From Apoda limacodes (lineage: Eukaryota; Arthropoda; Insecta; Lepidoptera; Limacodidae): DNA of 64,000 bases. A program made the position numbers and the translations under genes. The notes beneath the pieces were generated by a model. That model made no database searches and had not been told where the DNA came from. It was given only the letters and a program-made list of their open reading frames with translations. Each line of letters opens with the position of its first letter. The first letter of the stretch is position 1. The DNA is taken from contig OX291557.1 in the NCBI GenBank assembly GCA_946406115.1, forward strand, positions 12,122,501-12,186,500, written 5' to 3'. Below, piece by piece: positions 43,918 through 54,944 of the stretch.

Positions 43918-45400
43918 CTATGTACAAATGCCTTCCCCTGACTATCAATAGCTGGTGACCCTCGGTGCATGAGGTGCACTAGAAGGTTACCGGTCGGGCG
44001 ACCGTGGCGAAAGCTGTAGTTGCGGTTGCTGACCAAATCGTGTTTTTCTAGGTATCTTAGAATCTGTGTGTAAGGCTGGGACTTAATGCAACCTGAATTT
44101 CCCGGATCCGCTTAAATACAGCTCGGGATAAGCCCGGGTCCAATCTATTGCTCAAGCAATTTAAATTTTTTCTGCATCGACTACATATGATCCGGAATTA
44201 TTCGACCATGAATTTTACCCAGAAGCAATCGGATCATGCTCTGGTTTTCGGTCGGTCAAAAACATATGTAGGTAGTTGTGGATGCATAAAGTCTTAATCG
44301 TACGCTTTAAGCAGCTTCGTAGCTCTGGTGGTAGTATTAGGGAAAACAAGGGGTAATGCCGCTCACTTCTATTACTGGATAAATACGTTATATAAAATCT
44401 CGTTATTTTGGCTAAAAGATAAGGGGTGTTGTAATTCATGAATAGAAAGCGACATGTGACATCAGTCAGCTTCTAGTACGGCAAAGTGAGGTTCGTAGGT
44501 ATGTTGATTTGCGACCGGGCATATCTAAATATTAGCCCAATATTTTTGTCAATAAGCCCAGAATTTTTGTAATTATATATTGGTTTTGGTAATATAAATG
44601 TATGTACCAACACTTTATATTTAGCGATATCGTTATTCCTTCCTAACAAAATTAAATATATCTCTGTTTTTAAATTTTAACTCTAAAACAAAAAGATGGT
44701 TTGGGGTAACACAGCTAGCTCATGTTTGTAGCAGATACGAATAGAAATCGTCATAAGACCGTTCTATTTAAACAAACTGGTGAAAGAGTCATTACTTTAC
44801 CTGCACGGTAATAACCATAGTCAGGTTTTACTTATTCTGTAAAAGATAAATGTGCTTGGTGTTTGCATATTGATAGCTTAATAGTTAAACCTTAGATATA
44901 AATTCCTACAAACTGTAAAAAAATACAGTGTATTTTTTCTGAATACAACGGCATTCCCTCTGCTTTCCTTACTGCCTGCGGATTCAATGGGCACGGATTT
45001 GATTCGTGTTTGTTTTGAGTCTGAATATTTTTTTTATGTAGGTATAGTAAATATGTATTTCAAATAATATATATGAGTATTTGAATCCGTTGTATGTTAT
45101 CCGGCTTAGCTTAGTTTGGCTTAGCCGGATGACGCTATGTGTTTTATCCAGGTATTATTATTTATCCCTTAGGGAAGGTATCAACATAAACGGCGAGTAG
45201 GTAGGTACATTACTCATCTTCGCCGACGACATACATAAAAGTCATTGCAGAATTTCTGTAAGACATTGGCACGATTATCGAAGACCTCCGCCGTTTTGAC
45301 ACTGGTGGGCCTTGAAATGAACATGGATGAAACGATACGTTTGTTGTGAACGGACACAACTGACTATGATTCGAAATATGAATGCACTACACACACTTTA
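43918..45400. repeat. Left arm of a 1483-bp inverted repeat
   Basis: This arm pairs base for base with 45899-47381 (positions sum to 91299). In the parts compared by eye the only difference was 44147 (A) versus 47152 (C, expected T). The 74-codon ORFs at 44215-44439 (minus) and 46860-47084 (plus) are identical for that reason. The arm holds two unrelated LINE relics: a Jockey-type RT piece at its outer end (minus sense) and an RTE-type RT piece near 45211-45350 (plus sense). It begins abruptly at 43918, six bases after the 130-bp repeat. Confidence 0.93.
45211..45350 (+). pseudogene. RTE-type LINE RT fragment
   Basis: LIFADDI at 45213 is the RT catalytic box. It is followed after an indel by VIAEFL, a stop, then DIGTIIEDLRRFDTGG and, in another frame, EMNMDETI, matching the order of the segment after the catalytic box in RTE-type reverse transcriptases. 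Frameshifts and stops show it is dead. The same fragment occurs inverted in the right arm at 45949-46088. Confidence 0.65.
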
Positions 45401-45898
45401 GAGTAGGTCTGCTCGATTCCTGCTCTAATTATTTAATTTTGATGAAGCAAAAATGCCCCTAAAACTAAGGAATTTACCCAAAAATATATTGGTGGCGAGT
45501 GCTCTACCTAAAGTGTTATTCATATGCGATATTGTCAGCTTTGTCCGTACAAACTCCAAAAAGCTATGTGGTGCATCTTTATCAAAACATTAAGGTAGTA
45601 CTATAAAAATAATTCTAAGTTATACTAGCAGCTTAGAAAAAAATGTTTAATAAAAAAGAGGTATCAATTTTGCAGCGTCGTCAGTGCGATAATAACGTAA
45701 AGTATGTTGCCGAATGTTACTTCGATCCTGTTTTGGTATGCTTATTTATATCCTCGTTTGACTTGATTCTAGGGACCACATCTAATACTTCTAGGGAACA
45801 ACAGTGGTCCGCGGACTACTGGTTAAGAACCACTGAACTTGATGATAGCTGTGGTCGTGTGCCACCTGAGCACTAACTGAGGAGTTCTGCCTCCGCGA

Positions 45899-47381
45899 TA
45901 AAGTGTGTGTAGTGCATTCATATTTCGAATCATAGTCAGTTGTGTCCGTTCACAACAAACGTATCGTTTCATCCATGTTCATTTCAAGGCCCACCAGTGT
46001 CAAAACGGCGGAGGTCTTCGATAATCGTGCCAATGTCTTACAGAAATTCTGCAATGACTTTTATGTATGTCGTCGGCGAAGATGAGTAATGTACCTACCT
46101 ACTCGCCGTTTATGTTGATACCTTCCCTAAGGGATAAATAATAATACCTGGATAAAACACATAGCGTCATCCGGCTAAGCCAAACTAAGCTAAGCCGGAT
46201 AACATACAACGGATTCAAATACTCATATATATTATTTGAAATACATATTTACTATACCTACATAAAAAAAATATTCAGACTCAAAACAAACACGAATCAA
46301 ATCCGTGCCCATTGAATCCGCAGGCAGTAAGGAAAGCAGAGGGAATGCCGTTGTATTCAGAAAAAATACACTGTATTTTTTTACAGTTTGTAGGAATTTA
46401 TATCTAAGGTTTAACTATTAAGCTATCAATATGCAAACACCAAGCACATTTATCTTTTACAGAATAAGTAAAACCTGACTATGGTTATTACCGTGCAGGT
46501 AAAGTAATGACTCTTTCACCAGTTTGTTTAAATAGAACGGTCTTATGACGATTTCTATTCGTATCTGCTACAAACATGAGCTAGCTGTGTTACCCCAAAC
46601 CATCTTTTTGTTTTAGAGTTAAAATTTAAAAACAGAGATATATTTAATTTTGTTAGGAAGGAATAACGATATCGCTAAATATAAAGTGTTGGTACATACA
46701 TTTATATTACCAAAACCAATATATAATTACAAAAATTCTGGGCTTATTGACAAAAATATTGGGCTAATATTTAGATATGCCCGGTCGCAAATCAACATAC
46801 CTACGAACCTCACTTTGCCGTACTAGAAGCTGACTGATGTCACATGTCGCTTTCTATTCATGAATTACAACACCCCTTATCTTTTAGCCAAAATAACGAG
46901 ATTTTATATAACGTATTTATCCAGTAATAGAAGTGAGCGGCATTACCCCTTGTTTTCCCTAATACTACCACCAGAGCTACGAAGCTGCTTAAAGCGTACG
47001 ATTAAGACTTTATGCATCCACAACTACCTACATATGTTTTTGACCGACCGAAAACCAGAGCATGATCCGATTGCTTCTGGGTAAAATTCATGGTCGAATA
47101 ATTCCGGATCATATGTAGTCGATGCAGAAAAAATTTAAATTGCTTGAGCAACAGATTGGACCCGGGCTTATCCCGAGCTGTATTTAAGCGGATCCGGGAA
47201 ATTCAGGTTGCATTAAGTCCCAGCCTTACACACAGATTCTAAGATACCTAGAAAAACACGATTTGGTCAGCAACCGCAACTACAGCTTTCGCCACGGTCG
47301 CCCGACCGGTAACCTTCTAGTGCACCTCATGCACCGAGGGTCACCAGCTATTGATAGTCAGGGGAAGGCATTTGTACATAG
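45899..47381. repeat. Right arm of a 1483-bp inverted repeat
   Basis: This is the inverted partner of 43918-45400, lying outside the hAT-like element and 56 bp beyond its target duplication. At its outer boundary (47381) the LINE reading frame it contains continues uninterrupted into flanking DNA, whereas the left arm stops there. The right arm is therefore the better candidate for the original locus and the left arm for the derived copy. Confidence 0.93.
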
Positions 47382-47430
47382 CATAGGCATAGTGAAGGCG
47401 GTCGATCAGTTTCGAGACCGCAGTCTTCCA
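47242..47430 (+). pseudogene. Jockey-type LINE RT fragment
   Basis: An open frame of 63 codons reads RYLEKHDLVSNRNYSFRHGR, then PTGNLLVHLMH and GKAFVHSIGIVKAVDQF. This corresponds to the RT segment ending in motif A, but the position of the catalytic Asp reads Gly (SIGIVKAVD). Codons 47242-47381 are in the palindrome arm and the rest are outside it. The remainder of the LINE is not visible downstream. Confidence 0.75.
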
Positions 47431-47689
47431 TTTTGATGTTATACTTATTACAAATCTCTTATACCTAACAATGTGTCACCTCCTCTTCTTTTTTTTGAAG
47501 TCGGCTAGCAATATGTCATCGAATTTGGTATGCAATGATATAGTTTGAAGCCGATAGGTCATCATCATTCGGATATTTGGTAAAAAACAATGCGTCTGCA
47601 TCTGGCCGCGTCGTCGCGTTCGCGTTGATGGTCTACGTAACAAATTCTTGAGTTTACGTCTTACAAACGAACAATCTTACTACATTTTG

Positions 47690-47910
47690 TATTATGAATA
47701 TCTGCACGGTTTTTATCCCCAAAAGGGGGTAACCACCGGCTAAACGTACACACCCACATCATAATGTTGGGGACAGCTTCTTTTACCAACAACTTCAGAC
47801 CTGCGTAACACAGATAATAGTATATTAGCACTGCGTAACAGGGGGTGAGCCCATCGCCGCAACGCTAAACTAAGGTACTATACGTCGTAAATTACCAGCT
47901 TTAAAGTAAT
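47690..47910 (+). repeat. Possible dispersed repeat with a CCCCAAAAGGGG head
   Basis: TATCCCCAAAAGGGGGTAACC (47718) is followed by ACCCACATCATAATGTTGGGG and, at 47840, GTAACAGGGGGTGAGCCCATC. A similar but poorer order occurs at 33830-33960 (CCCCACATCATAATTTTGTGGG ... GGTGAGTCCATC). From memory these segments belong to a common lepidopteran repeat. Boundaries and class are unknown. Confidence 0.4.
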
Positions 47911-48511
47911 TACCGGTAAAATACAAGACTGGACAGAACAATACACCCCATTGCCAGTTCCAGACAAACTATGAGAAGTAAATCAGGATTGGGCAGTGGT
48001 AATATTAGGTAGTATAAATATAAATGGCATATGTTCCTATACATATACATGTAGGTACTTAAAGAGTGCAACGAGTGCTTCTATGCATTAACGTAGGTAA
48101 TACTCTATGGTTGCTGTGTAGTGTGACAGCGACAGCCAACGCGTAAACCTTGCAAAAAATCTTGAATAGACAATATTTAGGGCGTTCCATCTGACTACTT
48201 CGTACCAGAAATGTTACCGGTTTGCGTTTCATTAGCTTTTACTCAAATTCTCAGTTTCATTAGAGCAAAACTCAAATGTTAACTTCTAGCTTCTTCGTTT
48301 AAAAAGCAGTTTTGCTACGAAATATTGCTACTTAAGACCTATGTTGAGAGATGGGTATTTTGCGCTACTTTTTAACAGCTGTCAAACACGTTTCGTATTT
48401 ATAGCTATAATGAGGTTTCTTCATCGATTTTGCTATTAAATTGCAGCGCCGCGCCGCTCAGGATGAGTCTATTGTTTATTAAAAGCAGTTTTAGGGTGTG
48501 CCCTGAGAATA

Positions 48512-48829
48512 GGGTTGCCATCCTTCCGGATTTTCCCGGATTTGTCCTAGTTTAGAGGGTGTCCGGGGAGCGTCTGGACGGGGTTTCATTTATAGTCCGG
48601 GTTTAAAAGTTCCTAAGAACTTTAAAAACCTTCTGTTTTCAAATAGAGTAAAAATGTAAGACTGCAAACAGTTCCTAATCGTTTTGTTTCTTATGAAGAC
48701 TAAATTTAGTTTTATTTTTATTTGTGTAACTTTTAAAAAGAAACTGTTGACATGTCCGGGTTCTAAGCTCCAAAATCCGGGGCTTTTACGCTTCTTGTCT
48801 TAGTTGCTAGATTTCAGAGATGGCAACCC
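48512..48829. mobile_element. MITE with TA duplication and GGGTTGCCATC termini
   Basis: GGGTTGCCATC (48512-48522) and GATGGCAACCC (48819-48829) are perfect 11-bp inverted ends, and both are flanked by TA (48510-48511 and 48830-48831). Subterminal CCGGATTTTCCCGGATTT (48528) and the inverted AAAATCCGGGGC (48772) extend the palindromic tendency. At 318 bp and without an ORF it is a non-autonomous element, by the TA target probably Tc1/mariner-related. Confidence 0.82.
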
Positions 48830-49678
48830 TACCTGAGCACTGCCTTTGGTGTAGGTATATAGATATAGGATATAGAATATAATTGAAAATTAGTGTTCTA
48901 GAATTTTTGCAAATTTTAAAGCATACACCTATATTTCGATCGGTTTTAATGAAACTCGGTACTTTTAATAGCATCTGTTATTCGTTTGCAACGATATAAA
49001 CAACCTGATATGCCCGCGACCGAAATTTTGTGTCACTACCTTATAATGTAGTTGTAAACATAATATATAAACATGCACGGTATAATTACTGGCATTGGTC
49101 TCTTTCTAACTTAGCTTACGTTGTATTGTTGTCCTTTTCGCCACGACAGTGCGGCAACAGTAAGGATAGGTCATATCATGTTGTTTATACAGATGTTCGT
49201 ATGCATCTTGTGAGTTGCCAGATTGACTAGTTTTAAACAACATAATAAAATACATGCCACCATTATACCTACCTAACCTATATATGTGTCATTATTGCTA
49301 AAGTTAGCTTTTTGATTTTACTCGTCGCCTTAAAGTTACTACTGAGATGACAGACTAAGTAACCTTGACACAAAAAAACCTGTGGCTAGTCACTTACAAA
49401 GAGAATATAATCACTACGTAGTCACTTATAATATCTGTACATTAACCTAGGGTGATGTAATTTTGATTGTATTTTCAAATATAAGAAAATGATTTACCAA
49501 ATTTCAACCGTCGAAGATGATTACTTTCGGAGATATTAACCCGTAGTAGGTATTTAACTTCGTAAAACGTATACTTACGTAACATATGTAAATGTGTTGA
49601 AAAAGACGACGCTTTAGACCAGACTGTGGAATTCGAGACAAAAATGTATAGAAGTCTGGCCTACCTCACCGGTGAATG

Positions 49679-50040
49679 CAGGGCCGTAGCTAGAGTTAAA
49701 TCTAAGATAGGTAGGGCAGCAGTGATTTCAGGTAGGGCAGAAGTAATTTTTTATCTTTAATTATTGTACCTGCTTTGCTTGAGAGTAAGGTGTAATTAGT
49801 TGGAGGGGGAGCGGGGGAAAATAAGAGCAAAATGGTTACATACACACTTCAAATGCCACCATAACGCCATCTATGGGCAGAATATAGAATTATATATCTT
49901 AATTGTAAAACACCGTGGTTGATTCAGAATTAATTTGATAGATGTCGCTAGTAGTAAATCAATTTTTTTTTTTTATTAATTAGGGCATTAGTATTTCAAG
50001 GTAGGGTATTGCCCCACAATGCCCCCTTAGCTACGGCCGC
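49679..50040. mobile_element. hAT-like MITE, 362 bp
   Basis: The start CAGGGCCGTAGCTAGAG (49679) and the end CTTAGCTACGGCCGC (to 50040) are inverted copies (GGCCGTAGCTA core). The flanks GGTGAATG (49671-49678) and GGGGAATG (50041-50048) form an 8-bp duplication with one difference. Eight-base duplications and CAG-type ends are typical of hAT elements. No ORF is present. Confidence 0.82.
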
Positions 50041-50048
50041 GGGGAATG

Positions 50049-52260
50049 TACTTGCATTCATTTTTCTCTCGCATTCCAGAGTCCGAATAGCTCGACTGTT
50101 CCCAATAAGGCCCCAATGAGTTTATTGGGAACGGCCTCGAGTACACCAAACTCGTGAATTCGGGCGCAAAATATATGCAAGTACATCTAGGTTCCGCGAG
50201 GGGTAAGACCAACTTGCATACATTTTTCCCACGAATTCAAAAGAATAAGGTACCAGTCTATTAAAGCGTCTGAGTAGCACCCCCTTCTACACAAAAGTAT
50301 AAAAAAGTCGGAGGAAAAGAATTTTTTTTTGGAAAAAAGAAATATTCAATATAAAAACAGTTTATATTGAATTACCTACTAGTGTTAGGTTAGGTTAGTG
50401 TTGTATTTCTTTTCCCGAGCGAAGCGAAGGCGCAGCCCACAGAGGGGTGTGTTTTATAAACATCAGGTTAATAAAAAAAAAATGCATTTCATTTTATAGG
50501 CTTATTTCATAAAAAATCGTTAAAAAAACTATGAATTTCGACGATTGTGTCGCCCCGCAGGAGTTTCCTACCTTACCCCCCTTAATTTATAAGCAATAGT
50601 TTTAAAATACGGTTTTTGTATTGCTGCAATTGCATAGTATGGTAAGTGAGGTTACCTTTTTAGTTCTATTGTCTTAGATAGTGAGGGCAAGCAATCTTAC
50701 TGCAATGGTTACTCTTAACCATTTTGATGCAGAACACTAAAAATAAAATAAAATACAATGTCAACATTTTATTCCATATTACAGTATGGTTAGGTATATG
50801 CCTCTTCAGGTTTTTATATAAATTGGATTTTTAGTTAATATACAAATATATCTAACTATTGATTTTTTTCCAAGGTACATTTATGTAATAAACATTTGTA
50901 TTTGTCTAGTCTCTGGGTATTTTTTATGATAATATGTATGGATTTACAAAAAAAGAAGTAGTATACCTATGCATTTGACTTTCTCGATTAAAAGAAATTA
51001 TAAATCTTGGATAGATTTTTAATTTTGATTGTGGATTTTATAAGGTTTATCTTTAGGTACTTACTTAATGTGTGAAACAAAAAAAAAATTGTAACAAAAG
51101 GCTATAACATCAGAAATACAATTAAAAACTAAAACAAATCAAGCCATTAACAATGATCAGGTGTCAACATGATAATAATCTATTTTACTCCTTTTTATGA
51201 GATTTTCAAATAAATTAAAACAATGTAAAGCAGCAATGTAGGACTGGCAGAAACGTGGAAATCAGATAGTTTATACCCTGAATCAACATAGTTATAGTCT
51301 ACATTTTATACTAGAAAAATTTCAAATATTTGCAGGCATAAGTATAAGATTTATAAATTATATCCAAGTGATGAGACATATAAAATATTTCATATCTACC
51401 ACTTTCAGATATTTTTAATATGTTATTAAGTTTGCTGAGAGATAAGCATGGTTAGATATGATAATAATGTTAAGAAGTAAACCAAGAAAATATTCACTTA
51501 AACAACAAAACAGTTATACATATGGAAAGTGTTTATATTTTAAGAGTAGAAATACATCTCTTTGTAACTTAAAATGGTTTTTTGAATCCATATTTAAAAA
51601 TGCTTTTAGATTTCTTTACTTCAGCTGCAAAACGCTAACTATTTATATTTATTACATTGAATTCTGTGAAAATAATGGTCAGTTTAAAATAATAAAAACC
51701 TAAGTTGATAAAGTACCTATTTCAAGTACCTACTATATTCATATTTGATATAAAAGCCACTAAAACTGTTTAGTATACCTTATTTCCTTAGCTATCAGTA
51801 CTTGATAGGTCAGTATGAACATTACAAATTAAACTTGTAATATTTCATTATTTTCTACATTTGCACAAGCATTCACTTTATCTGCTATTAAAACATTGTT
51901 AAGTATATAAATCGGTGAGAATGTGCATGAAAGAGTTGTTTAGAATATCAGATTTGCATATTACATTAAATTAGATTGAGATAAATAATTTAAATGTAGT
52001 GTTGTTATCGCAAACACAAGGAAACTTATTTGTATATGATAAAATTATAGCTGCATTCTTATGCTAAGCTTAATTGTTTAGTTTTCTGTACACATTTAAT
52101 CCAAATAAACCTCCTTGATTTTCTGTTCACATATGCATACCTACCATTTTAATAAGCGATTGCAAGCAAATTATGCACATATTATTATCGCGCTGGTTTG
52201 TCACGTCTCTAGCGAGAGGTTACGGAATTGTCTGACATGAAAATTTATTTAAATTCACAC
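50049..52260. other. AT-rich stretch without recognised genes
   Basis: Mostly AT-rich, presumably intronic to the minus-strand gene. GTTAGGTTAGGTTAG at 50384 is a short simple repeat. The ORFs at 50027-50212 (minus) and 51458-51703 have no recognisable motif. Confidence 0.4.
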
Positions 52261-52265
52261 AAACA

Positions 52266-52390
52266 TCGTCTGGGTACGACGACGTCGCTATCGGGCCGCT
52301 TCTTATCACTTGGCACGCTCCGCTGTCTCGGGCCTCACTCGGCTCGCTCGTCTCGCCTTTAGTACAAACAGTCACCCAGATTCATTTGTA
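52266..52390. repeat. GC-richer inverted-repeat segment
   Basis: TCTGGGTACGACGACGTCGC (52269) and TCACCCAGATTC (52372) bracket a GC-rich stretch with GCACGCTCCGCTGTCTCGGG and ACTCGGCTCGCTCGTCTCGCC. The outer TCTGGGT / ACCCAGA pair could be terminal inverted repeats of a small element, or the block could be promoter-like. The evidence is thin. Confidence 0.3.
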
Positions 52391-52984
52391 ATCTTTCTAT
52401 TGCTTCCATTGAATTGTTACTCACAAAATCCAAATCAGTATGTAATCTACCTAATACGAATGACTAGCACAGTAAAATACTAAAAAAGCATTACAAAATT
52501 GATTTAATACTTGACTATTTTTTGTTGTACAGTCTTTTAGCCCCCACATAAAGTGAATAATAGGTAAGAACTAACTATTTACTTACTATTTGAAACGTCC
52601 TCTGCAATTTTTGTAGGTTTTCCACCTATGGATGGATGACAGATAGTGATGTCCTTATATCAGTAGAATTCTGATGAATTGTCGATCACCAATCACTAGG
52701 TATATCGAATACACATCTCAATTGATTATTCGATTATTATGATATCACACACACTGACACTGCAATGCTCATTGTAGAACGTAAATTTTTAAAACAAAAC
52801 AATCACAGTGTAAAATACGGAGACACCCGTATAGCGGTTTGCAATAATTTAACTATAATTCACTAATAAATAAAATATGCTTCTCAATGCAATAACACTA
52901 TAAAAATAAATTATAAGTAAAACAACGTATAAATTCCACTGTCACGTATTTTGTGATGGAGTTTCTTAGTTCTTCTTTCATATT

Positions 52985-53300
52985 GACAGGAAGGCGCCTG
53001 CCATCGAACGGCTCTTGTTATTCAATGACGCCGACCGACCGATGCGCGGCTCGTTGTTCGCAATCGCGTAGCGGTAGCGGGGAGAAAAACGGGCGGGTGG
53101 CGGCGGTGCACCGGCTGGCAGCGCGGTGCGGAGCGGCGGCGGTGGCGCGCGGCGCGGCGTCAGGCGTACCGAACGAACGATGTCGGCGCACACTACGGCA
53201 ACTATAGCGTATATGTGCAAGTCGATCGACCTCGCATACATACAAACAATCTGTCTAGTCGTGGCGACGAGACTGTGTGCTCAATCGGCAACGGCATGCA
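52985..53300 (-). promoter_or_regulatory. GC-rich island, possible promoter or first exon of the minus-strand gene
   Basis: CpG-rich sequence (for example GCGCGGCGCGGCGTC near 53148 on the plus strand) stands out in AT-rich surroundings, as does the DNA of the three exons at 41.8, 35.8 and 33.3 kb. It lies upstream of them on the minus strand, so it could hold the transcription start and a 5' untranslated or first coding exon. I could not fix a donor site, initiator or start codon. Overlapping ORFs on both strands follow from high GC content. The alternative is an unrelated GC-rich element. Confidence 0.35.
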
Positions 53301-54117
53301 CACGTATTGCGATACAGCAATATGTATGTAAGAGTGTACGAGGTAGCAATGTAGCTACTAGCCAAATCACTGTTTATATATAGTTTCGCAACTATGTAAT
53401 GTTTATGTATATACAGACAGGTACACAAACCAAATTAGCTACACACGAGATGTTGTAAGCCAAAGAGTCTTTAAAAGGACTATAGGTACTATTTGTGTAT
53501 CAATCTCAACTGGTAAAAAGGTGGAATTAAATCGAACACAAGCTTACTTTCATTGACACAAAGTTATGTGTATAGTATTATATAATCTGTAGTTATATAT
53601 AAGTTATTTAATCTGCTTCAAGATAACATTAAAATAATTCCACCTGATGTTATATATAACGACCAGAACGAGAACTGTCTAACTCAATATGGCAAGAGGA
53701 TATGTTAAAAATAACCACAATTACATCTATGGTATCCTCGAAGTCCATATTAACACAATAAAAAATAAAGTAGTAAGTACAAAATTATTTTGTTTATAAT
53801 TTTGTTTGTAATGTATTTATATATTGTATAAGTAAATGGTTTATCTACTAACGAATTAAATACGAATATAAGGCCCTAAAACTGCATATCACGAGGAAGA
53901 ATGACCATGAGTCACATTTTGGTGAACTGTTTTGCTGCGTGTCGTATGTTGCCTAGGTAGGTTGTTGATTGGAAAAAAATAGGTACAATACCATTATCAA
54001 AAAAAAAAAAAAACAAGAAACCCAGTTGCCAAAAAGTCATTATTACTAAACCTGTTTAGTATCATTAAAAACTAAATTATTAATGTACGATAAATTCTTG
54101 CTAAATACATTATTGAT
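53301..54117. other. AT-rich stretch without recognised genes
   Basis: No gene or clear element. A run of A at 54000-54014 precedes the SINE-like segment. Confidence 0.45.
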
Positions 54118-54202
54118 ACCGTCGGCTCCGTGGCTCAGTGATTAACTACTTAATCAAGGGGCGTGGGTTCGATTATGGCACAAGACAAACATTTATTATT
54201 TA
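54118..54202 (+). mobile_element. tRNA-derived SINE head, cut by a Helitron
   Basis: TGGCTCAGTGATTAAC (54131, A-box-like) and GGGTTCGATTATGG (54165, B-box-like) are spaced as in a tRNA gene, followed by CACAAGACAAACATTTATT. The sequence does not fold into a functional tRNA and the acceptor stem is unmatched, so it is a SINE head. It ends where the CTAG end of the Helitron-like element begins (54203); continuation of a SINE body beyond 54390 ('TGTTTGTCTTGTGACTG') is possible. Confidence 0.65.
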
Positions 54203-54390
54203 CTAGCTGACCGGGCAGACGTTGCTCGGCATGATACCGACTGCAGTGCTATCTACCGGGCTGATTTACCTGAATCTAAACCATCCAGGGTGCCACCCAA
54301 ACACACAAAAAAAAATCATTCAAATCGATTCAGCCGTTTAGAAGGAGTACAGTGACATACACATATATAGTAGAGTTATATATATAAAGA
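54203..54390 (-). mobile_element. Helitron-like element inserted after a SINE head
   Basis: On the minus strand it starts TCTTTATATATATAACTC at 54390 and ends GTCTGCCCGGTCAGCTAG at 54203, with A (54202) and T (54391) as plus-strand flanks. Interior ACGGCTGAATCGATTTGAATG fits lepidopteran Helitron-like repeats, of a subfamily different from 27757. 188 bp, no ORF. Confidence 0.72.
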
Positions 54391-54944
54391 TGTTTGTCTT
54401 GTGACTGAATGTTTTCTATTTTAAATAAGTACGTATTTGCAAAAAAAGTATATATATGCAAGCATCCATTGTCTGGTATCCATAGTACTCTGGTACTATA
54501 GCTTTGCATAGTTTGGGACCAGATGGCGCTGTGTGTAATGTCCACAAATATTTATTTATTATTACTATTAGTTAAATAAACTACATTTGAAAAGATATGC
54601 TTTACGAATTCATTTTAAGACGTAACTATAAAATATTTTCAATTTCATTGTTACTATGTAGATTCTATGTTTACAAAAAGTTTTTTATTGTTATTTATTT
54701 CTACTTTTTATAAAGATATTTATATTGTTTCTTTTTAGTGCTGTATTAATAACATATAATAAGTATAACTAATTTAAAAATAATACAACGGGATTAAACG
54801 CGTTGTTATTTGGCAAAATAAAAAAATAAAGTACCAATGTACGGTAATGTTGGGGATCGGTGGACAAAACCTTAGGCTGGTGGAGCTCATTGGAATTTGA
54901 GTTGATCGGATGTTCTGCTATAGCAGATTTGATGATGAGTACCA

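Larger units (their letters stand above)
43509..45835. mobile_element. hAT-like element carrying foreign inverted segments
   Basis: The termini CAGGGGTTCTTAACC (43509-43523) and the reverse complement of 45821-45835, CAGTGGTTCTTAACC, match at 14 of 15 positions. The flanks AACTAGAT (43501-43508) and AACTTGAT (45836-45843) form an 8-bp target duplication with one difference. Both features fit hAT elements. There is no hAT transposase inside. Instead the element contains a 130-bp sequence (43782-43911) repeated inverted at 45401-45530, and between them the 1483-bp arm of the large palindrome. The interior is therefore rearranged or captured DNA. Confidence 0.82.

Noticed and set aside
44215..47084. 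Two identical 74-codon ORFs (44215-44439 minus, 46860-47084 plus)
   Set aside because: They are identical because they lie in the two arms of the inverted repeat. No known domain, no start context, and the surrounding DNA is LINE relic.
50384..50398. GTTAGGTTAGGTTAG, resembling the insect telomere repeat TTAGG
   Set aside because: Only about two and a half units; short runs of this kind are common by chance and no subtelomeric element is adjacent.
52953..53383. ORFs of 75-87 codons in the GC-rich island
   Set aside because: They occur on both strands, have no shared motif and no supportable splice link. The block is kept only as a possible promoter or first exon.
54118..54202. Functional tRNA gene
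   Set aside because: A- and B-box-like strings are present, but no complete cloverleaf or matched acceptor stem; a SINE head explains it better.
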